Origin: Salinicoccus albus DSM 19776
Lineage (GTDB): Bacteria; Bacillota; Bacilli; Staphylococcales; Salinicoccaceae
Length of the DNA: 64,000 nucleotides
NCBI RefSeq assembly: GCF_000385175.1
Contig: NZ_ARQJ01000029.1
Coordinates: forward strand, 62,001 to 126,000
Direction: 5' to 3'
Below the pieces are notes generated by a model, which was not told where the DNA came from, made no database searches, and saw nothing but the letters and a program-made list of their open reading frames with translations. Both the position numbers and the translations under genes were made by a program. Positions 1-8,695 of this stretch are shown piece by piece (position 1 is the first letter of the stretch; each line of letters starts with the position of its first letter).

Positions 1-2
1 CG

Positions 3-500
3 CTGGTACAGATTTTCTTCCTGTACTTCGCATGGCCGGAGGTGCCTTACGTCGGTATGACATTCACACCATTCATTGCGGCAATGCTTGCGCTCGGTAT
101 ACATTTCTCAACATATATTTCTGAAGTATACCGCTCAGGCATAGAAAGTGTCGATCAAGGGCAATGGGAAGCTTCCAAAGCATTAAATCTTTCCACTAAA
201 GATACCTGGATGCGAATTGTACTGCCTCAGGCACTGCCGCCGACCATACCGATGCTCGGCAACTATCTGATTATTTTATTTAAAGAGGTGCCGCTTGCAG
301 CCACCATCGGCGTCGTCGGCATACTTAGTCTGGCGCGTACGTACGGCTCAAACACATGGGCCTATCTGGAGCCCATTACGATCGTCGCCATACTGTTCCT
401 GCTGTTGAGCTACCCGTCTGCACTTCTGATCAGATGGCTGGAAAAGAAAATGAATAACAGATTCGAGAAAAAAGAAACGAAAGTGAAGGTGAGTAAATAG
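3..500 (+). CDS. ehuD: ABC transporter permease, EhuD-like (5' end cut by window edge)
   Basis: This is the C-terminal part of an amino-acid/compatible-solute type ABC permease; the reading frame is open to the window edge, so the true start lies upstream. About five hydrophobic segments are visible. The EAA-type coupling loop reads GQWEASKALNLS and is followed by IVLPQALPPTIP, typical of the HisM/GlnP permease family. The 1-base overlap with the ATPase gene downstream and that partner's Ehu-like features suggest an ectoine/hydroxyectoine importer. A polar amino-acid importer remains possible because the substrate-binding protein is outside the window. Confidence 0.75.
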   Translation: MVQIFFLYFAWPEVPYVGMTFTPFIAAMLALGIHFSTYISEVYRSGIESVDQGQWEASKALNLSTKDTWMRIVLPQALPPTIPMLGNYLIILFKEVPLAATIGVVGILSLARTYGSNTWAYLEPITIVAILFLLLSYPSALLIRWLEKKMNNRFEKKETKVKVSK

Positions 501-1279
501 TGGAACCCGTTGTTCAATACAAAGAGGTTCAAAAATCTTTCGGTGACACGCACGTATTAAAAGGAATCAATCTTGATATCATGCCTTCTGAAAAGATTGC
601 CATCATCGGACCCAGCGGATCCGGTAAAACGACAATCATCAGATTGCTGATGACACTTGCTGAACCGACAGGCGGAGATATTCTCGTCGATGGTAAAAAC
701 CTCTGGAAAATGGAAGTGAACGGCAAGACCAAGACTGCCAATGAAAAACACCTGGGAGCAGTAAGGGATGATATTGGCATGGTTTTTCAGCACTTCAACC
801 TTTTCCCTCACAAAACGATACTGGAAAACTGTACGCTGCCGTTGACGTCTGTTCAAAAAATGGATAAAACAGAAGCTGAAGCGCTTGCCAAACAAATGCT
901 GGACCGCGTTGGGCTCGGCGATAAGTTTGAAGCTTATCCCGCCAATTTATCCGGCGGTCAGAAACAGCGGGTTGCCATGGCGCGGGCACTTGTCATGAAG
1001 CCGAAGATCATGCTTTTTGATGAAGTGACTTCCGCACTTGATCCGGAACTTGTCGGGGAAGTGCTGGAAGTCATCCGGGATCTGGCAGCCCATGAAGACA
1101 TGGCCATGGTGCTCGTCACTCATGAGATGGAGTTTGCCCTGGAAATTGCCGACCGTGTACTGTTCCTCGACGAAGGGGTCATCGCAGAGTCCGGCCCGGC
1201 AGATGATGTCATCAACAAATCTGAAAATCCGCGGCTGCAGGAATTCCTGAAAAGGTTCCGCAGTAACGGACAGTCGTAG
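500..1279 (+). CDS. ehuA: ABC transporter ATP-binding protein, EhuA-like
   Basis: ATPase subunit of a polar amino-acid/ectoine type importer (259 aa). Walker A GPSGSGKTT, a Q-loop in GMVFQHFNLFPH, signature LSGGQKQR and Walker B IMLFDEVTSALDP are all present. Between Walker A and the Q-loop there is an insertion containing ANEKHL, which resembles EhuA proteins more than plain GlnQ. It starts at a GTG sharing one base with the ehuD stop, so the two are translationally coupled. It is the last gene of its operon, followed by a strong hairpin. Ectoine as substrate is inferred; family membership is clear. Confidence 0.8.
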   Translation: MEPVVQYKEVQKSFGDTHVLKGINLDIMPSEKIAIIGPSGSGKTTIIRLLMTLAEPTGGDILVDGKNLWKMEVNGKTKTANEKHLGAVRDDIGMVFQHFNLFPHKTILENCTLPLTSVQKMDKTEAEALAKQMLDRVGLGDKFEAYPANLSGGQKQRVAMARALVMKPKIMLFDEVTSALDPELVGEVLEVIRDLAAHEDMAMVLVTHEMEFALEIADRVLFLDEGVIAESGPADDVINKSENPRLQEFLKRFRSNGQS

Positions 1280-1310
1280 AGCCGCCATTCGTTTGAACAG
1301 CTCATACGTA

Positions 1311-1352
1311 ATACCAAAAGCCTTCCCCGGACCCGGGGAAGGCTTTTGGTAT
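1311..1352. terminator. Bidirectional terminator between ehuA and clpB
   Basis: A perfect 19-bp inverted repeat with a 4-base loop lies between two convergent genes. The arms begin ATACCAAAAGCC and end GGCTTTTGGTAT, giving short A/T tracts on both sides, so it can end transcription from either direction. Confidence 0.85.
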
Positions 1353-1362
1353 TGAAAGAGAT

Positions 1363-3966
1363 TTATCTGACCAGACTGTCGGTATCAAACTTCAATGCTC
1401 CGTCCTGATAGTCTATTTTGATGTTGATACCGTCTTCCATGTCACTTGCAATCAGTTCTTTGGCAAGCGGCGTTTCGATATGACGCTGGATAAACCGTTT
1501 CAGTGGCCTTGCACCGAATTGAGGTTCATATGCTTCGTCTGAAATCCAGTCCTTGACCGCAGGCGTCACTTCGACTGTCATATGCTGGTCCATCAGCCGG
1601 CGGTTTAAATCTTCGATCAGCTTATCCGTAATCCGCTTCATATTTTCTTTTGACAGCGGACTGAACATGACAATGTCGTCCATCCGGTTGAGGATTTCCG
1701 GTTTGAAGTACTGATGCACTTCACTCATGACCAAGTCTTTGACACTGTCTGTAATGACACCATCTTCTGCCACTGAATCCAGCAGATGATGGGAGCCGAT
1801 GTTCGATGTCATGATAATGATCGTATTTCTGAAATCAACCGCCCGTCCTTTTGAGTCGGTCAGTCTGCCTTCGTCAAGCAGCTGCAGCAGGATATTGAAG
1901 ACATCTGAATGTGCTTTTTCCACTTCATCCAGCAGGATGACAGAATAAGGCTGTCGGCGAATCGTTTCTGTCAGCTGTCCGCCCTCTTCATGGCCCACGT
2001 ATCCAGGAGGGGCGCCAATGAGGCGTGACACCGCATGTTTTTCCATATACTCACTCATATCGATTCTGACCATGTGTCTCTCGGAATCAAACATCGTCGC
2101 GGCCAATGTTTTGGCAAGCTCTGTCTTACCGACACCAGTTGGCCCAAGGAATAAAAAGCTCCCGATAGGGCGGTCCGGATCTTTAATTCCGGCTCTGGCA
2201 CGAATGACTGCATCTGAGACAAGCTCTACCGGCTCATCCTGCCCGACGACACGCTCATGCATAATGTCGGCGAGCTTAAGCAGTTTGTCCTTCTCTGTTT
2301 CCACCAGCTTGGTCACCGGGATGCCAGTCCACTGACTGACGATATAGCCGATTTCATCCGCTGTCACCACTTCACGGATGATACGGTTCTCCCCGGCACT
2401 TTCCTCCTGGAGGTTCGCTTCGAATGCTTCAAGGTCCTTTTGAAGCTGCGGCAGTCTGCCGTGTCTGAGTTCGGCAGCCCTTTCCAGCTCATAGTTGTTT
2501 TCCGCTTCGTCGAGTTCCTGACGGGCGCGATCCAGTTCTTCACGCTTGTCGTTCACTTTCTGGATCTGCGCCTTCTCTTTCTCAACCCGCTGGGTTAATG
2601 ACTGCTGCGCTTCCCGTGCTTCGGACAATTCTTTCTGTAATTCCCCAAGGCGCGTCCTTGACACTGAATCTTCTTCGGATTTCAATGCCTGTTCTTCAAT
2701 CTCCAGCTGCATGACACGTCTGTTGATCTGATCCAGTTCCGTCGGGTTCGATCCCATTTCGGTACGGATCGTCGCACTCGCCTGATCCATCAGGTCAATC
2801 GCCTTATCCGGCAGAAACCGGTCAGTAATATAACGGTCTGACAGTTCCGCCGCCGCTACCAGGGCTCGATCGGTAATCCTGACCCCATGATGCACTTCAT
2901 AGCGTTCCTTCAAACCGCGCAGAATGGAGATGGAATCCTCAATGTCCGGTTCAGGAATCTGCACTTTTTGAAATCTGCGTTCCAAAGCGGAATCCTTTTC
3001 GATATTCTCCCGGTATTCATTGAGTGTCGTTGCACCGATACAGTGCAATTCCCCTCTGGCGAGCATCGGTTTTAGCATGTTGCCGGCATCCATAGCTCCT
3101 TCGGCTTTACCCGCACCAACAAGCATATGAATCTCATCGATGAACAGGATTACCCGGCCCTCAGATTCTTTTATCTCCTTGAGCACAGCTTTCAGGCGCT
3201 CTTCGAATTCCCCGCGGTACTTCGCTCCCGCAACGAGCGAAGACAGGTCAAGCTCGAAAATTGTTTTATCAAGCAGGCTGTCCGGTACATCTTTGCGGAC
3301 AATCCGCTGGGCCAGCCCTTCAACGACAGCTGTTTTCCCAACGCCGGGGTCCCCGATCAGCACAGGATTGTTTTTTCTTTTACGGCTGAGTATGCGGATC
3401 GAGTTACGGATCTCCTCATCTCTGCCGATGACCGGATCCACATTGCCGCTCCTCACTTCCTCAACAAGGTCCCGGCCGTATTTTTCAAGAACCTCATACT
3501 GTACTTCCGGATTTTGGGTTGTCACGTGATTTCCACCTCTTACTTTATTAATAATCTCTTGAATCACTTCGTTTTTATTACCAACAGTCTCTTTTAATAT
3601 GGGATCCATCTCAATGCCGGATAGTACGAGGTGCTCTGCAGATATATAGTCATCCTGCATCTCTGACATGATTTTTTCCGCCCGGTTCACGAGCTGGGTA
3701 AACAGGTTGGACATGTACTGTCCGTACTGCACATTCTCCCCTTTTACAACATTGTAGGTACTGAGCTTTTCATCATATTTGTCGATGAGTTCGTTAACAT
3801 CAATATTGGCTCTCTCAAGCACATCACTTGCCATGCTGTCATCCACAGTCAGCATCGCTTTCATTACCGCTTCGATTTCAATCGATTGCAGTTTCAGATC
3901 CACCGATATGGACTGTGCACGCTCCACTATCGATTGTACGGTATACGTCATCCTGTTAATATCCAA
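1363..3966 (-). CDS. clpB: ATP-dependent protein disaggregase ClpB
   Basis: Hsp100 AAA+ disaggregase (867 aa), which extracts polypeptides from aggregates together with DnaK. An N-terminal Clp repeat domain is followed by the first AAA+ module (Walker A GDPGVGKT near residue 205, Walker B ILFIDE). A long coiled-coil middle domain occupies about residues 400-540. The second AAA+ module has Walker [10 protein letters not shown]. The start is a TTG with AAAGGTG seven bases upstream; the resulting MDIN-x-MTYTVQS N-terminus resembles staphylococcal ClpB. It is transcribed alone from a promoter that carries a CtsR-type operator. Confidence 0.97.
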   Translation of the reverse strand: MDINRMTYTVQSIVERAQSISVDLKLQSIEIEAVMKAMLTVDDSMASDVLERANIDVNELIDKYDEKLSTYNVVKGENVQYGQYMSNLFTQLVNRAEKIMSEMQDDYISAEHLVLSGIEMDPILKETVGNKNEVIQEIINKVRGGNHVTTQNPEVQYEVLEKYGRDLVEEVRSGNVDPVIGRDEEIRNSIRILSRKRKNNPVLIGDPGVGKTAVVEGLAQRIVRKDVPDSLLDKTIFELDLSSLVAGAKYRGEFEERLKAVLKEIKESEGRVILFIDEIHMLVGAGKAEGAMDAGNMLKPMLARGELHCIGATTLNEYRENIEKDSALERRFQKVQIPEPDIEDSISILRGLKERYEVHHGVRITDRALVAAAELSDRYITDRFLPDKAIDLMDQASATIRTEMGSNPTELDQINRRVMQLEIEEQALKSEEDSVSRTRLGELQKELSEAREAQQSLTQRVEKEKAQIQKVNDKREELDRARQELDEAENNYELERAAELRHGRLPQLQKDLEAFEANLQEESAGENRIIREVVTADEIGYIVSQWTGIPVTKLVETEKDKLLKLADIMHERVVGQDEPVELVSDAVIRARAGIKDPDRPIGSFLFLGPTGVGKTELAKTLAATMFDSERHMVRIDMSEYMEKHAVSRLIGAPPGYVGHEEGGQLTETIRRQPYSVILLDEVEKAHSDVFNILLQLLDEGRLTDSKGRAVDFRNTIIIMTSNIGSHHLLDSVAEDGVITDSVKDLVMSEVHQYFKPEILNRMDDIVMFSPLSKENMKRITDKLIEDLNRRLMDQHMTVEVTPAVKDWISDEAYEPQFGARPLKRFIQRHIETPLAKELIASDMEDGINIKIDYQDGALKFDTDSLVR

Positions 3967-4034
3967 ATGATCACACCTTTACATATTAAGTGATTTTTTG
4001 CATGGCCGGACGCCGGTTGATTTCCGGTGTCCTA

Positions 4035-4087
4035 TTTGACCAAATTTGACCTTAGTTCAATTATACACTCCCCTCCGTTATTTTCAA
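4035..4087 (-). promoter_or_regulatory. clpB promoter with CtsR operator
   Basis: Read on the minus strand, -35 TTGAAA (4082-4087) and -10 TATAAT (4060-4065) are separated by 16 bases. Just downstream at 4035-4051 is TTTGACCAAATTTGACC (plus strand), the CtsR direct heptad repeat with one mismatch to consensus. It covers the expected transcription start, a position suited to repression. Heat and protein-stress induction of clpB by loss of CtsR binding is inferred from the known family. Confidence 0.85.
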
Positions 4088-4100
4088 GTAATTGATAGCT

Positions 4101-4147
4101 TTTACCGGCATTTTATTTTATATTATAATCTAGATGTTTTTAGGAGG
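4101..4147 (+). promoter_or_regulatory. uppP promoter and ribosome binding site
   Basis: A TATAAT box lies at 4124-4129 with a weak -35 (TTTACC, 4101-4106) 17 bases upstream. An AGGAGG ribosome binding site at 4142-4147 decides the start of uppP: the GTG at 4150 is too close (2 bases), whereas the TTG at 4156 is 8 bases away. Confidence 0.6.
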
Positions 4148-4155
4148 CAGTGCAG

Positions 4156-4977
4156 TTGGATTTATTAGAGATTATCAAATATGTATTTTTAGGCATACTC
4201 CAGGGGATTACCGAACCGATCCCCGTATCTTCAAGCGGCCACCTCGTCATTGCCAGGGAATTATTCGGTATTGAAGCCCGCGGCCTGTCGTTTGAAATAT
4301 TCCTGAATACCGCTTCATTATTAGCTGTCTTATTGATATACCGCAGGGATATCTATGCAATTATTTTTAATTTATGCAGGTACCTGTTTAAAGGGGCCAG
4401 AGATGAAGAAGCTGTGGAAGATTTCAAGTATACCGGCTACCTGATTATCGCGACGATTCCTGTCGGGGTGCTCGGCATTCTGCTTGAAGATTTCATCGGG
4501 GACAATATCACAATAGGATTTGTAGGTTTCATGCTGCTCCTGACCGGGATCGCCCTCTTATTCATCAAGAATAAACGCGGCCGGAAACAGGGGGGCGAGC
4601 TGACGATCAAAGATGCTGCCATCGTCGGAGCTGCCCAGTGTGTTGCCCTGACACCCGGGGTCAGCCGGAGCGGGGCGACACTTGTCGGTGCAATGGCAGT
4701 GGGTCTGAACCATAAAAGTGCACTGAGATTCGTTTTCCTGTTATACATCCCTGTATCACTGGGCACAGCACTTATCAGTGCCGAAGACATCGTCAACGAT
4801 CCATACATCGGGACACTCGCCGTGCCATATGCACTGAGTTTCCTCGTCTGTATCGCCGCCACCTACTTCGCCCTTAAATGGCTGCAGGGGGTCATGGAAA
4901 AAGGCAATCTGATCATTTTCAGTTATTATTGTTTCGCTGTGGGTACATTTTCGATCATTTATCATTTCTTTATATGA
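4156..4977 (+). CDS. uppP: Undecaprenyl-diphosphatase (UppP/BacA family)
   Basis: Integral membrane phosphatase (273 aa) that recycles undecaprenyl pyrophosphate to the monophosphate carrier for peptidoglycan and teichoic acid synthesis; the family confers bacitracin tolerance. The two signature segments are present: an N-terminal E-x-PIPVSSSGH motif and a mid-protein PGVSRSGAT motif, with about eight hydrophobic helices. The start is taken as TTG 4156 because of its spacing from AGGAGG. The gene stands alone, divergent from clpB, and ends before a hairpin shared with sufT. Confidence 0.93.
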   Translation: MDLLEIIKYVFLGILQGITEPIPVSSSGHLVIARELFGIEARGLSFEIFLNTASLLAVLLIYRRDIYAIIFNLCRYLFKGARDEEAVEDFKYTGYLIIATIPVGVLGILLEDFIGDNITIGFVGFMLLLTGIALLFIKNKRGRKQGGELTIKDAAIVGAAQCVALTPGVSRSGATLVGAMAVGLNHKSALRFVFLLYIPVSLGTALISAEDIVNDPYIGTLAVPYALSFLVCIAATYFALKWLQGVMEKGNLIIFSYYCFAVGTFSIIYHFFI

Positions 4978-5053
4978 TTGTCCTCCGGCCGGGGTGCTGC
5001 CGGACATTGCGGGGGACCGCACAATGTCTCACCAGCGCCATCAATCTCCACAA

Positions 5054-5083
5054 GAAACCCCGCCTGGTACCAGGCGGGGTTTC
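5054..5083. terminator. Bidirectional terminator between uppP and sufT
   Basis: A perfect 13-bp inverted repeat (arms GAAACCCCGCCTG / CAGGCGGGGTTTC) with a 4-base loop lies between the convergent uppP and sufT genes. A second, imperfect GC-rich hairpin (arms GACATTG / CAATGTC) sits just upstream at about 5003-5029 without a T-run. Confidence 0.8.
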
Positions 5084-5097
5084 ACTATATGTTCGCC

Positions 5098-5406
5098 TTA
5101 GCTGACGCCAAGTGCAATTTTTGCGTAACGGCTCATCTTGTCTTTGCCCCATGGCGGATCCCAGACGATGTTTACTTGTGTTTCTTCTACTTCCGGCAGT
5201 TCACCAAGTGCTGTTTCCACCTGCTCGACAATTTGAGGTCCAAGCGGGCAGCCCATGGAAGTCAGTGTCATTTCAACACCGGCATTGCCTTCATCATCAA
5301 GATTTACACCATAAACAAGACCGAGATTGACAATATCAATTCCAAGCTCCGGGTCGATCACGTTCTCGAGCGCACCCAGCATGCTTTCTTCCATCTCTTT
5401 ATCCAT
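5098..5406 (-). CDS. sufT: SufT-type MIP18/DUF59 iron-sulfur maturation protein
   Basis: Single-domain DUF59/MIP18 protein (102 aa), the same length as staphylococcal SufT, which helps maturation of Fe-S proteins under high demand. The conserved core includes DPELGIDIVNLGLVYG and the motif TSMGCPLGP with its single conserved cysteine, then a WDPPW motif near the C-terminus. A GGGAG site precedes the ATG. Proximity to clpB matches staphylococcal gene order, which supports sufT over a phenylacetate (PaaD) role. Confidence 0.88.
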   Translation of the reverse strand: MDKEMEESMLGALENVIDPELGIDIVNLGLVYGVNLDDEGNAGVEMTLTSMGCPLGPQIVEQVETALGELPEVEETQVNIVWDPPWGKDKMSRYAKIALGVS

Positions 5407-5472
5407 TTTATCACTCCCTTATAGAGTATATACTAATAATATACCAAAAAAATTACAGTATTGAAATATAAA

Positions 5473-5481
5473 TGGTATGAT
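5473..5481 (+). promoter_or_regulatory. Extended -10 promoter of the HAD-DegV-cdr operon
   Basis: TGGTATGAT is an extended -10 element (TGn-TATGAT) 36 bases before the HAD gene, in the divergent intergenic region with sufT. No strong -35 is visible at the expected distance, which is acceptable for extended -10 promoters. Confidence 0.5.
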
Positions 5482-5516
5482 AGTTTTATGAATCATTCAT
5501 AAGGAGTAATAAACAG

Positions 5517-6329
5517 ATGCAGAAACATTTAATATGCTTAGACCTGGACGGCACCCTGCTCACTGATGAGAAGAAGATCAGTCCATACACAAAGAAAGTT
5601 TTGCTTGAATTGAAGGCACTCGGTCATGAATATATCATATCGACCGGACGGCCCTACAGGTCCAGCCAGGCTTACTATACGGAGCTTGAGATGACCACAC
5701 CGGTGGTCAATTTCAACGGCGCTTTCATCCATCACCCTGGGGATCTTTATTTTAAGACGGTCCATGAGGAGCTGGACCTTGAAGTGGCCAATGCCATTGT
5801 AGAACGTGTCCCTGATCTGAATATCAAAAATATTATTGCTGAAGTGAAAGACAATGTCTACATACATTACCACGACCCGGTATTGTTTGATGCATTCAGC
5901 ATGGGCAACCCCCAGGTTAAGGTCGGCAACCTTGTGCAGAATATTGAAGCCGGACCGACTTCAATACTGATCCAGGCTGATGAACCTGAAGTGCCGGGCA
6001 TACGCAAGGCGCTGGATGACCTTTTTGCTGAAACTGTCGAACACCGCCGCTGGGGTGCGCCCTATCCGGTTATTGAAATCGTCAAAAAGGGTATTAATAA
6101 AGCAGTCGGTGTAGACTATGTCAGAGGATATCTGGGTATAGACCAGAATCATATAATCGCTTTCGGCGATGAGGATAATGATACTGAAATGATTAAATAT
6201 GCCGCCCATGGCGTAGCCATGGGCAATGCCATCGAAGAGGTTAAAGATGCCGCCGGACACGTCACACTCACCAATAATAACGACGGCATCGGTAAGTTCC
6301 TGAATGACTTTTTTGACCTGAACCTATAA
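5517..6329 (+). CDS. Cof-type HAD-IIB family phosphatase
   Basis: Haloacid-dehalogenase superfamily hydrolase (270 aa), Cof/YidA subtype with a C2B cap. The nucleophile motif DLDGTLL is at residues 9-15, motif II is in ISTGRP, and motif IV is GDEDNDTEM, followed by the family's HGVAMGNA. Such enzymes remove phosphate from sugar phosphates, FMN or similar small molecules; the substrate cannot be read from sequence. AAGGAG precedes the ATG. It is the first gene of a three-gene unit with the DegV protein (24 bases downstream) and cdr. Confidence 0.9.
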   Translation: MQKHLICLDLDGTLLTDEKKISPYTKKVLLELKALGHEYIISTGRPYRSSQAYYTELEMTTPVVNFNGAFIHHPGDLYFKTVHEELDLEVANAIVERVPDLNIKNIIAEVKDNVYIHYHDPVLFDAFSMGNPQVKVGNLVQNIEAGPTSILIQADEPEVPGIRKALDDLFAETVEHRRWGAPYPVIEIVKKGINKAVGVDYVRGYLGIDQNHIIAFGDEDNDTEMIKYAAHGVAMGNAIEEVKDAAGHVTLTNNNDGIGKFLNDFFDLNL

Positions 6330-6353
6330 TATGAAATGAAAGGAGTATATAGT

Positions 6354-7196
6354 ATGCAACTCATTGCAGACAGCTGTGCCGATCTTTCAATCAAAGATCT
6401 GAAGGAGCGGAACATCGAAATGATCCCGCTTAAAATTACGATAGACGGCAACGATTATCTGGATCAGATAGAAATTTCCAGCGAGGAAGTGCTGCAGGCC
6501 ATCTCTGATGGCAAACGCCCGTTAACAAGTCAGGCAAACGCCGAACAGTTCATCGAGGTCTTCAACAAATACGTCGGGAAAAATGAGCCGGTCCTCTACA
6601 TTGCTTTTTCCAGCGAATTGTCCGGCACATATCAGAGCGCAGTTATCGCGAAGGATACGATACTGGAAGAAACCCCCGACGCAGATATCACTGTAATTGA
6701 TACAAAAGCCGCGAGTTACGGACTTGGACTGATACTTGAACGCGCCCACGGTTATATAGACAAAGGGCTGTCCAGGGACGAAGTGCTAAATAAAGTCGAG
6801 AATGATGTAAAAAGCATCCGCCACTTCTTTACCGTCAATGACCTGGACTATCTGGCGGACGGGGGGCGCCTGTCAAAAGGACAGGCATTTCTGGGCGGAT
6901 TGCTGAACATAAAACCGCTGCTTCATGTCGAAGACGGCAAACTCGTGCCGCTTGAAAAGCATCGCGGCATCAAGAAAGTCTTTTCAAGCATGATCAAACA
7001 TATGCAAAAGGACAACGCGAATAAAGAAGTCCATATTACCCAGTCCAATGCCCTCGATCAGGCAGAGACCTTAAAGAAAAAGATTCTGGCAGAAACCAAA
7101 GCGACTGAGGTAAATATCAGCATGATCGGACCAACAATCAGCAGCCACACAGGAAACGGTACTGTGGCTTTATTCTATTTCAATGAAGGAGTGTAA
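6354..7196 (+). CDS. DegV family fatty-acid-binding protein (FakB-like)
   Basis: DegV-fold protein (280 aa). Staphylococcal relatives (FakB) hold fatty acids for phosphorylation by FakA, feeding exogenous fatty acids to phospholipid synthesis. The family's N-terminal IADSCADLS, the FSSELSGTYQSA segment that contacts the carboxylate, and DYLADGGRLS are present. The start is the ATG at 6354, preceded by AAAGGAG; an upstream in-frame ATG at 6336 overlaps that site and is rejected. It may be a third FakB-type binder or another lipid-binding DegV. The stop lies two bases before cdr. Confidence 0.85.
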   Translation: MQLIADSCADLSIKDLKERNIEMIPLKITIDGNDYLDQIEISSEEVLQAISDGKRPLTSQANAEQFIEVFNKYVGKNEPVLYIAFSSELSGTYQSAVIAKDTILEETPDADITVIDTKAASYGLGLILERAHGYIDKGLSRDEVLNKVENDVKSIRHFFTVNDLDYLADGGRLSKGQAFLGGLLNIKPLLHVEDGKLVPLEKHRGIKKVFSSMIKHMQKDNANKEVHITQSNALDQAETLKKKILAETKATEVNISMIGPTISSHTGNGTVALFYFNEGV

Positions 7197-7198
7197 TT

Positions 7199-8542
7199 AT
7201 GCCAAAAGCGATAATCATCGGCGGAGTGGCCGGCGGCGCGACTGCCGCTTCGCAACTCCGCAGGATTGACGAAACCATTGATATTACCATTTATGATAAA
7301 GGCCGGGACATCAGCTTCGGCAACTGTGGTCTGCCCTATAATATCGGCGGCGAAGTCTCCCGGCGTGAAAAACTGATTGCTGCAACGCCGGAAAGTTTTG
7401 CCGAGAAAAACGTTGATGTCTATACCCGTCATGAAGTCATGTCTGTCGATACTGATAAAAATACCGTCATGGTGAAAGATACTGAAGAAAACGTTGAACT
7501 TGAAGACAGTTATGATTACCTGATACTGTCCCCGGGTGCTGCCCCAAGGACAGTGCCGGCACTGCTCGATGTGCCTGAGGCATTCGTCCTTCACACATTG
7601 GAGGATCTGGATTTAATCCAGGCGCATATCAAAATGACCGGTGTGAATAAAGCGGTCGTCATCGGCGCTGGTTATATCGGTCTCGAAATGATTGAAAATC
7701 TCGTCGAACGCGGCCTGGATGTGACCTTTATTCACAGACGGGAATCGATCTATGCACCGCTTGAAGATGACTTGAGCGAGTTCTTCGCCGCAGAAATGGA
7801 ATCCCGCGGCATTACAGTAAAACTGAACACCGAAATTGTCGAAGTCAATGGTGGTATTGCCACACTCACAAATGGTGAAGAAATCGAGGCCCCGATGATC
7901 ATTGCCGGCATCGGCATCTTACCGCAGACCAAATTCCTGGAAACTTCCGGTATAAAACTTACAGAAACGGGGCTTATCCCTGTGGATAGCACCGGCTGCA
8001 CAAATATTGATAATGTATTTGCACTCGGAGACGCTATCGAAACCACTTATCAGCATGTGGACCAAAAGACAAACGTTGCCCTCGCCTGGGGGGCACACCG
8101 TATGGCATTCGTTATCAGTCATCAGATCAGCGGCGATAAATCAGCCGCATTCGAAGGATTGCTCGGCACAAACATCATGCGTTTTTTTGACTATGATATC
8201 GCCACGCTTGGCTTAAGTGAAAAAGAAGTCTCGGACTACGACCATTTCATCGTCGATCATAAGCAGCGGAATAAGGCCGGCTATATGGAGGGATCCATTC
8301 CCATTCAGGTGCGGCTTTATGTCGGCCGGAACGACGGCAGGATCTTGCGGGCTTCAGTCGTCGGCAAAGAAGGCGTTGATAAACGCATCGATATACTCGC
8401 CGCGCACATCAGACTCGGGGGAACCGCAATGGATTTGGCGAATATTGAAATCGCCTATTCCCCGCCGTATTCCAGCCCTAAAAGCGTCCTGAATATGGCT
8501 GGTTATAAAACGATAGAAAAGATGAAAAAACTGAATGAATAG
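7199..8542 (+). CDS. cdr: CoA-disulfide reductase
   Basis: FAD/NAD(P)H-dependent reductase (447 aa) that keeps coenzyme A reduced, the main low-molecular-weight thiol reductase in staphylococci. It has an N-terminal FAD Rossmann motif GGVAGGATAASQ, the single redox cysteine at residue 43 in FGNCGLPY (same position as S. aureus Cdr), a second nucleotide-binding motif GAGYIGLEMIE and a C-terminal AYSPPYSSPKSVLN segment. GGAG lies eight bases upstream of the ATG. It is the last gene of the operon, followed by a terminator hairpin. Confidence 0.95.
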   Translation: MPKAIIIGGVAGGATAASQLRRIDETIDITIYDKGRDISFGNCGLPYNIGGEVSRREKLIAATPESFAEKNVDVYTRHEVMSVDTDKNTVMVKDTEENVELEDSYDYLILSPGAAPRTVPALLDVPEAFVLHTLEDLDLIQAHIKMTGVNKAVVIGAGYIGLEMIENLVERGLDVTFIHRRESIYAPLEDDLSEFFAAEMESRGITVKLNTEIVEVNGGIATLTNGEEIEAPMIIAGIGILPQTKFLETSGIKLTETGLIPVDSTGCTNIDNVFALGDAIETTYQHVDQKTNVALAWGAHRMAFVISHQISGDKSAAFEGLLGTNIMRFFDYDIATLGLSEKEVSDYDHFIVDHKQRNKAGYMEGSIPIQVRLYVGRNDGRILRASVVGKEGVDKRIDILAAHIRLGGTAMDLANIEIAYSPPYSSPKSVLNMAGYKTIEKMKKLNE

Positions 8543-8550
8543 AAAATCAG

Positions 8551-8589
8551 AAAAGCCCCCGGTTTCATTTTGACCGGGGCTTTATTTTT
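8551..8589 (+). terminator. Terminator of the HAD-DegV-cdr operon
   Basis: A hairpin with arms AAAGCCCCCGGT / ACCGGGGCTTT (one bulged C) is followed by a T-rich stretch on the plus strand. Confidence 0.8.
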
Positions 8590-8638
8590 GGATAGCAGGG
8601 TGTGTGCACTTGCAGACCATCCATCGCCCTCATCCCTC

Positions 8639-8669
8639 AAAAAATCCCCGGCACAATCCCATGCCGGGG
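8639..8669 (-). terminator. Terminator of the amylase-like gene
   Basis: Hairpin with 8-bp arms CCCCGGCA / TGCCGGGG. On the minus strand it is followed by a run of six T, so it ends the minus-strand transcript. Confidence 0.8.
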
Positions 8670-8695
8670 GAAATCTTCTGTTCCACATGTTTGAT

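Noticed and set aside
4012-4060. HrcA CIRCE element upstream of clpB
   Set aside because: No TTAGCACTC-N9-GAGTGCTAA repeat is present; only the CtsR-type repeat is visible.
5003-5029. GC-rich hairpin GACATTG/CAATGTC after uppP as a separate regulatory RNA
   Set aside because: No T-run, promoter or known motif; probably assists the terminator next to it.
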